A stretch of 64,000 nt of DNA from Streptomyces acidiscabies (lineage in GTDB: Bacteria > Actinomycetota > Actinomycetes > Streptomycetales > Streptomycetaceae). The position numbers and the translations under genes are program-made. A model generated the notes under the pieces. The model saw nothing but the letters and a program-made list of their open reading frames with translations, made no database searches and was not told where the DNA came from. The DNA is taken from assembly GCF_020010905.1 (NCBI RefSeq), contig NZ_JAGJBY010000002.1, forward strand, positions 4,340,001 through 4,404,000, given 5' to 3'. Positions 27,240-34,834 of this stretch are shown piece by piece; within the stretch, counting starts at the first letter, position 1, and every line of letters starts with the position of its first letter.

Positions 27240-28307
27240 TCAGGCGGTGAGGGTGGGGTAGTCGGTGTAGCCGGCCGCGCCGCCGCCGTAGAAGGTGGCG
27301 GGGTCGGGGGTGTTCAGGGGTGCGCCCGCTCGTACGCGCTCGACCAGGTCGGGGTTGGCGAGGGCCATCGAGCCCACCGTGATGACGTCGGCGATGCCGT
27401 TGTCGATGTCCTTGGCGCGGGTGGCGATGTCGGTGCCGGCGCGGTTGAGGATCAGCGTGTTCGGCCACAGCTCGCGCAGCGTGCCCAGGAGTTCCTCGTC
27501 GCCGCCGTGGCCGATGTGCAGGTAGGCGAGGTCGAGGGGGGCGAGGGCGCGCAGGAGGTGCGGGTAGAGCTCGTGGGGGTCGTCCTCGGTGAGGTCGTTG
27601 AGCTGGAAGGGGTTTCCGGGGGAGATCCGGATGCCGGTGTGGCCGGCGCCTATCTCGTCGGCCACGGCCGTGGCGACCTCGACGGCGAAGCGGATGCGGT
27701 TGTCGAGGGAGCCGCCGTACTGGTCGGTGCGCTGGTTGGCGCTGGGGAAGAGGAACTGGTTGACCAGGTAGCCGTTGGCGCCGTGGATCTCGACGCCGTC
27801 GGCGCCGGCCGCGATGGCGGCTGCGGCGGCGCGGCGGAAGTCGTCGACCGTCGCGGCGACCTCTTCGGTGGACAGTGCGCGCGGCTGGGGCATCTCCTGC
27901 ATCCCGGCGCCGGTGAACGTCTGGCCCGCCGGCTTGATCGCGGAGGGGGCGACCGGCTGCCGGTGGTGGGGGGTGTTGTCGGGGTGGGCGATGCGTCCGG
28001 CGTGCATGAGCTGGATGACGATGCGTCCGTCGGCCTTGTGTACGGCGTCGGTGACCTTGCGCCAGCCGGCGATGTGCTCGTCGGTGTAGATGCCGGGGGT
28101 CACGGGGTAGCCCTGGCCGTCGGCGGAGGGCTGAGTGCCCTCGGTGACGATGAGGGCGTGCGAGGCGCGCTGGGCGTAGTACTCGGCGTTGAGGTCGGTC
28201 GGCACGCCTTCCGGGGTGGCCCTGCTGCGGGTCAGGGGGGCCATCGCCAGACGGTGCGGCAGGGAGATCTTTCCGGCGACGGTGGGGGTCCACAGGCTGT
28301 CGGTCAT
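27240..28307 (-). CDS. Old-yellow-enzyme family alkene reductase (NemA-like)
   Basis: This is a 355-aa FMN-dependent ene-reductase with a TIM barrel. Family features are the N-terminal LPHRLAMAPLTRSRATPEGVPT, the substrate-binding His/Asn pair in EIHGANGYLVNQFLFP, and DQYGGSLDNRIRF. It reduces activated C=C bonds (enones, nitro esters, quinones) using NAD(P)H. It is the third gene of an operon with an SDR and an alpha/beta hydrolase, 50 bp after the SDR. Two palindromes upstream of the operon and the TetR gene opposite suggest induction by an electrophilic compound. Confidence 0.92.
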   Translation of the reverse strand: MTDSLWTPTVAGKISLPHRLAMAPLTRSRATPEGVPTDLNAEYYAQRASHALIVTEGTQPSADGQGYPVTPGIYTDEHIAGWRKVTDAVHKADGRIVIQLMHAGRIAHPDNTPHHRQPVAPSAIKPAGQTFTGAGMQEMPQPRALSTEEVAATVDDFRRAAAAAIAAGADGVEIHGANGYLVNQFLFPSANQRTDQYGGSLDNRIRFAVEVATAVADEIGAGHTGIRISPGNPFQLNDLTEDDPHELYPHLLRALAPLDLAYLHIGHGGDEELLGTLRELWPNTLILNRAGTDIATRAKDIDNGIADVITVGSMALANPDLVERVRAGAPLNTPDPATFYGGGAAGYTDYPTLTA

Positions 28308-28357
28308 GGGGGGTTCCTCGTGTTGTTGGTGGCGGGGGGTGGTCGGCGTTCCGGTGG

Positions 28358-29086
28358 TCAGCCGGCCAGTTGCGCGGCGAACTGCGCCTCGATGGCCGGG
28401 TACAGCAGGGTCTGGTCGTCGTGCAGCGTGGCCTTCACGCTGCGGCTGATCTCGTCGACGACGGCCTCGGGCCGGCCTGCCTCAAGCGAGTCCAGGGCGG
28501 CGCGGGCCACGTCGGCCGGCGGGGTCTTGGCGACGTCGAAGCCGGCCTGCATGTCGGTGTCGACCGGCCCGACGTGGACGGCGACGACTTCGGTCCCCTG
28601 GGTCTTGAGCTGCTGCCTGGCGGCGTTGGTGTAGCTCCACGCGGCTGCCTTCGACGCGCCGTACGTGGCGGCCACGGGGTACGCCGCCCACGAGGCGACC
28701 GAGAGCATGTTGACGAAGGCACCGCCGCCATTGGCCGCCACGACCGGGGCGAACGCCTGCGTCATGGCCATGAGCCCGAAGTAGTTCACCTCCAGCTCGC
28801 CCCGCGCCACGTCGAGCGGCGCGGACAGCGCGAGGTTGCTGCTGGCGATGCCGGCGTTGTTCACGACGATCGTGACGTCGGTGAACTCGGCGGCGGCCTT
28901 GGCGACAGCCTCCGGGTCCGTGACGTCCAGGGCGACGGGTGTCAGCCGCGGGTCCGTGACGGTGGTGACGTCGCGGACAGCCGCGTACACCTTGGTGGCA
29001 CCTCGGGCGAGGAGCTCGTCCGCGAATGCCTTGCCGATGCCACGGTTGGCGCCGGTGACCAGTGCTACCGAACCTTCGATCTTCAT
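28358..29086 (-). CDS. Short-chain dehydrogenase/reductase
   Basis: This is a 242-aa classical SDR. Cofactor motif ALVTGANRGIGKAF at residues 8-21, VVNNAG near 80, and the catalytic Tyr/Lys in YGASKAAAW near residue 142. The Arg after GAN and an acidic-poor strand 2 favour NADP. It starts 6 bp after the stop of the hydrolase gene and precedes the ene-reductase, so it should act in the same pathway. Confidence 0.92.
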   Translation of the reverse strand: MKIEGSVALVTGANRGIGKAFADELLARGATKVYAAVRDVTTVTDPRLTPVALDVTDPEAVAKAAAEFTDVTIVVNNAGIASSNLALSAPLDVARGELEVNYFGLMAMTQAFAPVVAANGGGAFVNMLSVASWAAYPVAATYGASKAAAWSYTNAARQQLKTQGTEVVAVHVGPVDTDMQAGFDVAKTPPADVARAALDSLEAGRPEAVVDEISRSVKATLHDDQTLLYPAIEAQFAAQLAG

Positions 29087-29092
29087 GTCCGC

Positions 29093-29935
29093 CTACTTCT
29101 CGTCGAGGAACTGGAGGGCGTGCTTCAGGAACCGCTCGGGGTACTGGAAGTGCGCTCCGTGCCCGGCGTCGGGGTAGATCAGCAGCTGGGCGTCGGGGAT
29201 GTTCTGGACGAGGTGCCAGGAGTTGACCGACGCGATCATCACGTCGTTCGTGCCGTTGAGGACCAGCGTCGGCTGGGTGATCGCGTTCAGGTGGGCGTAG
29301 GGGTTCTCGCCGGGCAGGGGTTCGGCGTAGGCGACCACTGCTTCGAGCTGCGCCTGTGCGACCGCGGGCGAGCTCGGCAGGTCCTGGTCCGCCCGCTGGT
29401 GGCGGCGCTCCCAGAAGGCCCGGCCCGCTTCGACCGCCGCCTTCGAGCGGCCGAAGAACAGGAAGAGGAAGTCCTCCACGGTGGGGACCGGATTCGGCGC
29501 CAGCTCGTACACCTTGGGGTCCGTCGTCGGGTCCCCGCCCCGCAGGCCGGTGCCGAGCAGGAGGAGCTTGCGCACCAGCTGGGGGTGGCGCAGCACGACC
29601 TCCTGTGCCTGGTAACCGCCGATCGAGAAGCCGAGCAGGTCGACCTGCTCCAGCCCCAGCGCCCGGATGACCGCGGCGATGTCGTCGGCCATGTCCTCGA
29701 TCCGGTTGCGTGGCGTGCCGGACGACGAGGCGATGCCGCGCCCGTCGAACAGGATGACCTCACGGCCCTCGGCCAGGCCGTCGGTGAGCAGCGGGTCCCA
29801 GTGGTCCATTCCCCCGCGGAAGTGCTGGACGAGGAAGACCGGGACGCCGGAGGGCTTGCCCCAGCGGCGGTAGGCGAACCGGTCGCCGTCGACCTCGACG
29901 TACTGGGTCGGTGCGGTCACATGCGTGTCACTCAC
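29093..29935 (-). CDS. Alpha/beta hydrolase
   Basis: This is a 280-aa alpha/beta hydrolase. The nucleophile elbow is GFSIGG (Ser near 104), the acid is probably in LNGTNDVM, and the catalytic His is in DAGHGAHF near 259; VQHFRGGMDHWDP gives the oxyanion loop. GTG 29935 is chosen because AAAGG lies upstream and the family N-terminus (TQYVEVDGDRFAYRRWG) follows; an ATG at 29983 would place the start inside an operator palindrome. It is the first gene of the TetR-controlled operon. Esterase, lactonase or haloperoxidase-like activity are possible. Confidence 0.9.
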   Translation of the reverse strand: MSDTHVTAPTQYVEVDGDRFAYRRWGKPSGVPVFLVQHFRGGMDHWDPLLTDGLAEGREVILFDGRGIASSSGTPRNRIEDMADDIAAVIRALGLEQVDLLGFSIGGYQAQEVVLRHPQLVRKLLLLGTGLRGGDPTTDPKVYELAPNPVPTVEDFLFLFFGRSKAAVEAGRAFWERRHQRADQDLPSSPAVAQAQLEAVVAYAEPLPGENPYAHLNAITQPTLVLNGTNDVMIASVNSWHLVQNIPDAQLLIYPDAGHGAHFQYPERFLKHALQFLDEK

Positions 29936-29967
29936 GGCCTGAGCCTTTCTGGTGGGGATGAACAATA

Positions 29968-30019
29968 AGATGACGACCGACATCTAAAAAGTCAAGTTCT
30001 TTGATGTCGATCGTCATCT
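29968..30019. promoter_or_regulatory. Twin TetR operator palindromes
   Basis: Two near-palindromes, AGATGACGACCGACATCT (29968-29985) and GATGTCGATCGTCATCT (30003-30019), are inverted copies of each other with one mismatch over 17 bp; their centres are 34-35 bp apart. They sit between the hydrolase start (29935) and the divergent TetR start (30067), covering the promoter space of both. The AT-rich centre (TAAAAAGTCAAGTTCTTT) probably contains the -10 regions. Confidence 0.75.
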
Positions 30020-30066
30020 ATGTATCCTTGGGCGACGGGCGTCGACTCACAGGAGGGTGGCTGGAC

Positions 30067-30675
30067 ATGCGGGTCACCAAGGCACAGGCGGAGCAGAACC
30101 GCGCGCATATCGTCGCGACAGCGGCCAGGCTGTTCCGCGAGCGCGGCTATGACGGTGTCGGCGTGGCGGAGCTGATGGCAGCCGCCGGGTTCACCCACGG
30201 CGGGTTCTACAAGCACTTCCGCTCCAAGGCCGACCTGATGGCCGAGGCGTCCGCGAGTGGGCTTTCGCAGGTCGCGGCGCGGGCAGAAGGGCTGGGCCCG
30301 GCCGAGTTCGTCGAGAGGTACGTCTCCCGGGAGCATCGCGACGGGCGCGGGGACGGGTGCACCGTCGCGGCGCTCAGCGGCGATGCCGCACGTCAGCCGG
30401 CGGAGGTCAAAGCAGAGTTCGCAGCCGGGATCGAGAGCCTGCTCACGGCTCTTCAGGCCCCGAGCGACAGGCCGGGGGGCGCGGACCAGGGCGTGCCCCG
30501 CGCGATGGTGATCGACATGCTCGCCCGTTCGGTCGGTGCCGTCATGCTGTCGCGGGCATGCCCCGATGATTCTCCGCTGGCGGACGAGATCCTTGATGTC
30601 TGCCGCAGCGAGATGCTTGCCGTGCTGGCGCATGACGACAGCGACCAGCCGCCGGCACCGAACCCGGAAGCCTGA
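30067..30675 (+). CDS. TetR-family repressor
   Basis: This is a 202-aa regulator. The N-terminal helix-turn-helix is at about 12-55 (ATAARLFRERGYDGVGVAEL, then AAAGFTHGGFYKHFRSKADL), and the all-helical ligand domain follows. ATG 30067 has AGGAGGG nine bases upstream. It is divergent from the hydrolase-SDR-ene-reductase operon and should bind the twin palindromes, repressing both directions until a ligand binds. Cys residues in GDGCTVAAL and SRACPDD could serve electrophile sensing, which is speculative. Confidence 0.92.
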   Translation: MRVTKAQAEQNRAHIVATAARLFRERGYDGVGVAELMAAAGFTHGGFYKHFRSKADLMAEASASGLSQVAARAEGLGPAEFVERYVSREHRDGRGDGCTVAALSGDAARQPAEVKAEFAAGIESLLTALQAPSDRPGGADQGVPRAMVIDMLARSVGAVMLSRACPDDSPLADEILDVCRSEMLAVLAHDDSDQPPAPNPEA

Positions 30676-30699
30676 CCGCGGCCGACCGGCGCGGGCCCC

Positions 30700-30965
30700 C
30701 TGCGGGGAGAAACCGATGACAGGTTGGGGCCGGTCGGCACTGAGGTGGGTGGTGAGGAAGCGGGCGGCGCGGTCCAGCGCGGCACCCGCCTCGTCGAGCA
30801 GCATCTCGTTCGCCCCGACCTGCACGAGCAACGGAGGCGATCCGGTGAGGTCGGCGAACACCGGGCCGGCCAGGGGATGCGCCCGGTCGCCCGCACCGAT
30901 GCAGCGATCGGCGAGGGGATGATCAGGCCGCCGCCGGCGGAGTCACCGGCCACGACGAGGTCGCG
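30700..30965 (-). pseudogene. Remnant of an HSL-type esterase/lipase
   Basis: Two pieces of an alpha/beta hydrolase of the hormone-sensitive-lipase family are readable in different frames. The upstream piece has the nucleophile motif VAGDSAGGGLIIPSPIAA (about 30959-30905). The downstream piece (from about 30861) reads FADLTGSPPLLVQVGANEML, DEAGAALDRAARF and stops resembling the family soon after. The oxyanion HGGG region, the segment between the pieces and the C-terminal His region are missing. It is a decayed gene that has lost more than half its length. A MITE-like element lies about 100 bp upstream of the remnant. Confidence 0.75.
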
Positions 30966-31067
30966 TGGATCGGTTCGGCGACTGCGGATACGGACTGTGG
31001 TTGTCCGTCGGCCGTGCGGAAGTCGAGGGTGCCGGCCGGGTCGGCTCGGCCTCGGGTCAGGCGCTGA

Positions 31068-31326
31068 GAGCCTGTGTCACATCCCCGGTCGGATCAGCGC
31101 ACGTCGTCTGGTGCTCCCCCAAGCTCTACGACCAGGGGGGACCCCCAGATCGCAAGGCGCCGGAGCGCCCGCGATGGGGGTGCCCCCTGGTCGAGCGAAG
31201 CCGAGAGCTTGGGGGAGGAGTCACGTGGGCGGTCCGGCAACGCCGCTGGGGGTCCCCCTGCTCGCCAGTGCTTGGGGGAGTGCGTGCCAGGCGGCGGGCG
31301 CCCGGCCGGGGATGTGACACAGGCTC
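31068..31326. mobile_element. 259-bp MITE-like element, no transposase
   Basis: Ends are inverted repeats starting GAGCCTGTGTCACATCCC and identical for the first 21 bp, with 24 of 25 matching. A TGA trinucleotide flanks both sides (31065-31067 and 31327-31329), as expected from target duplication. The interior has no gene but folds strongly: arms 31114-31127/31204-31217 (14 bp, perfect) and 31131-31147/31175-31191 (16 of 17). GAGCCTGT-type ends resemble those of IS5-family elements, so transposase from such an element could act on it. Its right end lies 6 bp beyond the stop codon of the oxidoreductase gene, where the hairpins could serve as a terminator. Confidence 0.8.
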
Positions 31327-31332
31327 TGAGCC

Positions 31333-32271
31333 TCAGCCCACCAGGAACGTCCCCGTGCGGCCCTCGGTGAAGTAGTGGCCCGTGTCGAGGTCCGCGATCA
31401 GGCCGGGACCCTCGGGTGTCCACCCCAGTAGCTCCTGGGTGTGGGTGCTCGACGCGGGGGAGTCGAGGCCGAAGAACGGGCCGAGCCAGCCGAAGTGCTC
31501 CTCCGCCTCCGCCGCCGGGACCGGGGCGGCCGGCACCCCGAGCCCGCGTCCGATCGCCCCGGCGACCTCGCGCAGCTCCACCCCGGCCTCGGCGTTGCCG
31601 TGCAGCGTCGAACCGGCCGGGGCCTTCTCCAGCGCCAGCCGGAACAGCCGCGCCACGTCGGAGCGGTGGGCGGCGGGCCAGCGGACGGCGCCGTCGCTCA
31701 CGTACCCGGCCGTCCCGTGCTTACGGGCGATGTCGACCAGCGTCGCCATGAACCCCGGGTCCCCGTCCCCGTGCACGGTCGGCGGCAGCCGGACCACCGA
31801 CGAACGCACCCCGCGCCCGGCCAGGGCGACCGTCGCCACCGCGTTGTCGTGCCGGACGCGCGGACCCTCCGCCGGGCCGTCGACGGCGTCGTCCGCCTCC
31901 GTCGCCACCCGGCCCGGTGCGATCAGCATCAGCCCCGACGCCAGCACGAACGGCCGGTCGGAGCCCGCCAGCGCGTCGCCGAACGCCTCGATGGTCCGCC
32001 GGTCCATCCCGGCCGCCTGCTCGAAACCGCCGCTGAACGCGATGTCGTGCGCGAACGCCAGATGCACCACCCCGTCGGCCCCGGCCGCCGCGTCCCGCAG
32101 CACATCGAGGTCGTCCAGCGAACCCCGGACCACCTCGGCCCCCGCCGCCTCGAGAGCCGCCGCCGAGGACTCCGAGCGCGCGAGCCCGACCACCTCATGT
32201 CCGGCGCCCAGCAGTTCGGGCACGAGAGCCGAACCGATCCAACCCGACGCACCTGTCACGAAAACACGCAT
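31333..32271 (-). CDS. NAD-dependent epimerase/dehydratase-type (extended SDR) protein
   Basis: This is a 312-aa Rossmann-fold protein with the extended-SDR cofactor motif MRVFVTGASGWIGSAL at the N-terminus. The classic YxxxK is not evident; it has DNAVATVALAGRGVRSSVVRLP instead, as in many actinobacterial SDR-5/NmrA-like relatives. GAGGGG lies six bases before ATG 32271. It is divergent from a TetR gene, with two direct copies of an operator between, so it is a probable target of that regulator. The product role is unknown. Confidence 0.88.
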   Translation of the reverse strand: MRVFVTGASGWIGSALVPELLGAGHEVVGLARSESSAAALEAAGAEVVRGSLDDLDVLRDAAAGADGVVHLAFAHDIAFSGGFEQAAGMDRRTIEAFGDALAGSDRPFVLASGLMLIAPGRVATEADDAVDGPAEGPRVRHDNAVATVALAGRGVRSSVVRLPPTVHGDGDPGFMATLVDIARKHGTAGYVSDGAVRWPAAHRSDVARLFRLALEKAPAGSTLHGNAEAGVELREVAGAIGRGLGVPAAPVPAAEAEEHFGWLGPFFGLDSPASSTHTQELLGWTPEGPGLIADLDTGHYFTEGRTGTFLVG

Positions 32272-32292
32272 GGGAAACCCCTCGAACGACTC

Positions 32293-32341
32293 GATGTCAG
32301 TCACTGTCATCGACCGTACACCTGATGTCAGTCACTGTCAT
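32293..32341. promoter_or_regulatory. Duplicated operator for the divergent TetR pair
   Basis: GATGTCAGTCACTGTCAT occurs exactly twice, at 32293-32310 and 32324-32341, 31 bp apart or about three helical turns. Each copy is itself a partial palindrome (TGTCAGT/ACTGTCA). The copies lie between the starts of the oxidoreductase (32271) and TetR (32359) genes. Confidence 0.75.
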
Positions 32342-32358
32342 AGAGCTAAGATCCCGCC

Positions 32359-32925
32359 ATGAGCCGATGGCAGCCCGACGCGCGAGGGCGACTCGCGAAG
32401 GCGGCGCTCGATCTCTACGACGAGCGCGGCTTCGAGCGCACGACGGTCGCCGAGATTGCCCAGCGGGCCGGCCTCACCGAGCGCACCTTCTTCCGGCACT
32501 ACGCCGACAAACGCGAGGTCCTCTTCGGCGGCACCGCCGACCTGCTGGACCGGATCACGGCCGCCGCCGCGAGCGTCCCCGCGGACGCGCTGCCCCTCGA
32601 CGTCGTCGTCGCCGTCCTGGACGGGACCGCCGAGGACTTCCCCGAGGTCCGCCGCTCCTACGCGCGCCGCCGCCAGGCCGTCATCGACGCCCACCCCGAA
32701 CTGCGGGAACGCGAACTGATCAAGCTCGCGGACTTCTCCGCCGCCCTCTGCGCCGTCCTGCGCGAGCGCGGCGTACCGGGACGCGAGGCGGCCCTCGGGG
32801 CCGAGGCGGGGACCGCCGTCTTCAAGGTCGCCTTCGCGCGCTGGATCGAGGAGGACGACGGACCGGGGCTCGGCCCGCTGATGCACGAGACCATGGCCGC
32901 CCTCAGAGCGGTGACAGGATGCTGA
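32359..32925 (+). CDS. TetR-family regulator
   Basis: This is a 188-aa regulator with an N-terminal helix-turn-helix (AALDLYDERGFERTTVAEIA, then RAGLTERTFFRHYADKREVL) and a helical ligand domain. It is divergent from the extended-SDR gene across a repeated operator; autoregulation plus control of the SDR is likely. The second operator copy ends 17 bp before the start. Confidence 0.92.
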   Translation: MSRWQPDARGRLAKAALDLYDERGFERTTVAEIAQRAGLTERTFFRHYADKREVLFGGTADLLDRITAAAASVPADALPLDVVVAVLDGTAEDFPEVRRSYARRRQAVIDAHPELRERELIKLADFSAALCAVLRERGVPGREAALGAEAGTAVFKVAFARWIEEDDGPGLGPLMHETMAALRAVTGC

Positions 32926-33015
32926 CAGTCCCCACCCCAGGTTCCCCGCCACCTTCCTGACAAGGGAAGATGGCCCTCAGAGCCTGTGAACGAACCGATG
33001 CGGAGGAACCCACCC

Positions 33016-34656
33016 ATGCGGCACGAGCGAGCGGGCAAGCCGGCCTCAGCCGAGGACCTTGTCGACGTGGCCCGGCTGGTCACCGCGTACTACGCGCTGC
33101 ACCCGGACCCGGCGGAGATCGGCCAGCGCGTCGCCTTCGGCACCTCGGGCCACCGCGGCTCCGCGCTGAACACGGCCTTCAACGAGGACCACATCGCCGC
33201 CACCAGCCAGGCGATCTGCGAGTACCGCGCCGCGCAGGGCACCGACGGACCGCTGTTCCTCGGCGCCGACACCCACGCTCTCTCCGAACCCGCCCAGGTC
33301 ACCGCCCTGGAGGTGTTCGCCGCGAACGGCGTCACCACCCTCATCGACAGCGCCGACGGCTACACCCCGACCCCGGCCGTCTCGCACGCGATCCTCGCGT
33401 ACAACAAGGGCCGCAGCACGGGCCTCGCGGACGGCGTCGTCGTCACCCCCTCGCACAACCCGCCCGCCGACGGCGGCTTCAAGTACAACCCCCCGTCCGG
33501 CGGCCCCGCCGCCTCCGACGCCACCTCCTGGATCCAGGACCGCGCCAACCAGATCATCGCGGCCGGGATGAAGGACGTCCGCCGCCTCCCGTACACCCGG
33601 GCGCTGGCCGCCGATACGACCGGACGGTACGACTTCCTCGGCACGTACGTCGCCGACCTGCCGAACGTCCTCGACCTGGACGCGATCCGCGCGGCCGGTG
33701 TCCGCATCGGCGCCGACCCGCTCGGCGGTGCCTCCGTCGCCTACTGGGGACGCATCGCCGAGGAGCACCGCCTCGACCTGACCGTCGTCAACCCGCACAC
33801 CGACCCCACCTGGCGGTTCATGACGCTGGACTGGGACGGCCAGATCCGCATGGACTGCTCCTCCCCGGACGCGATGGCCTCGCTCATCGCGCAGCGCGAC
33901 CGCTTCGACATCTCCACCGGCAACGACGCGGACTCCGACCGGCACGGCATCGTCACCCCCGACGCCGGGCTGATGAACCCCAACCACTACCTCGCCGTCG
34001 CCATCGGCTACCTCTACCGGCACCGCGCGAACTGGCCCGCCGACGCCGGGATCGGCAAGACCCTCGTCTCCTCCTCGATGATCGACCGCGTCGCCGCCGA
34101 CCTCGGCCGCACGCTCGTCGAAGTCCCCGTCGGCTTCAAGTGGTTCGTGGACGGCCTCGTCGGCGGGGACCTCGGCTTCGGCGGCGAGGAGTCGGCGGGC
34201 GCGTCCTTCCTGCGCCGGGACGGCTCGGTGTGGACCACCGACAAGGACGGCATCATCCTGGCGCTGCTCGCCTCCGAGATCACCGCCGTCACCGGAAAGA
34301 CGCCCTCGCAGCTGTACGCCGGTCTCACCGAGAAGTTCGGCGCCCCCGCGTACGCCCGCATCGACGCGCCCGCCTCCCGCGAGGAGAAGGCGCTCCTCGC
34401 GAAGCTGTCCCCGGCCCAGGTGACCGCGCGGACCCTCGCCGGGGAGGACGTCACGGGCGTGCTCACCGAGGCGCCCGGGAACGGGGCCTCGCTCGGCGGG
34501 ATCAAGGTGACGACCGCCAACTCCTGGTTCGCGGCGCGGCCTTCGGGCACGGAGGACGTGTACAAGATCTACGCCGAGTCCTTCAACGGGCCCGAACACC
34601 TCGCCCGGGTGCAGGAGGAGGCCCGGACCGTCGTACTGGACGCGCTGGGCGGCTAG
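33016..34656 (+). CDS. pgm: Phosphoglucomutase (alpha-D-glucose phosphate specific)
   Basis: This is a 546-aa enzyme interconverting glucose-1-phosphate and glucose-6-phosphate, linking glycogen, trehalose and cell-wall sugar metabolism. The phosphoserine loop is VVVTPSHNPPADGG with Ser near 147, the Mg-binding loop is NDADSDRHG near 305, the sugar loop GGEESAGAS near 393 and the phosphate-binding loop ARPSGTEDVYKIYAES near 515. The start is ATG 33016 with GGAGGA upstream; a GTG at 32986 is less likely. Confidence 0.96.
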   Translation: MRHERAGKPASAEDLVDVARLVTAYYALHPDPAEIGQRVAFGTSGHRGSALNTAFNEDHIAATSQAICEYRAAQGTDGPLFLGADTHALSEPAQVTALEVFAANGVTTLIDSADGYTPTPAVSHAILAYNKGRSTGLADGVVVTPSHNPPADGGFKYNPPSGGPAASDATSWIQDRANQIIAAGMKDVRRLPYTRALAADTTGRYDFLGTYVADLPNVLDLDAIRAAGVRIGADPLGGASVAYWGRIAEEHRLDLTVVNPHTDPTWRFMTLDWDGQIRMDCSSPDAMASLIAQRDRFDISTGNDADSDRHGIVTPDAGLMNPNHYLAVAIGYLYRHRANWPADAGIGKTLVSSSMIDRVAADLGRTLVEVPVGFKWFVDGLVGGDLGFGGEESAGASFLRRDGSVWTTDKDGIILALLASEITAVTGKTPSQLYAGLTEKFGAPAYARIDAPASREEKALLAKLSPAQVTARTLAGEDVTGVLTEAPGNGASLGGIKVTTANSWFAARPSGTEDVYKIYAESFNGPEHLARVQEEARTVVLDALGG

Positions 34657-34834
34657 CCCGCCATATGGGTGTCGTCCCCGATACCGGGGACTGCCTCCGG
34701 AATGACAGGGTTGACGAAGGCCCGGGGAGACCGGACCCCGGGTCGTCCAACCTTGTCGTTCCAGGAGGACAGCCCCATCCACTCCCCACGCGCAGTACGA
34801 CCCCGCCCCGACGCCGGCCGGCGGGAGGTGACCC

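Noticed and set aside
22176..28634. A 2150-codon plus-strand frame running across kinase, carboxylase and reductase genes.
   Set aside because: It crosses three well-supported genes in other frames or strands and has no recognisable domain.
29936..29983. A longer hydrolase start at 29983.
   Set aside because: It would put the coding start inside the operator palindrome and add a hydrophobic stretch unlike the family; GTG 29935 has AAAGG upstream.
31068..31326. A complete insertion sequence.
   Set aside because: At 259 bp it has no space for a transposase and no coding frame; only the ends and target duplication support mobility.
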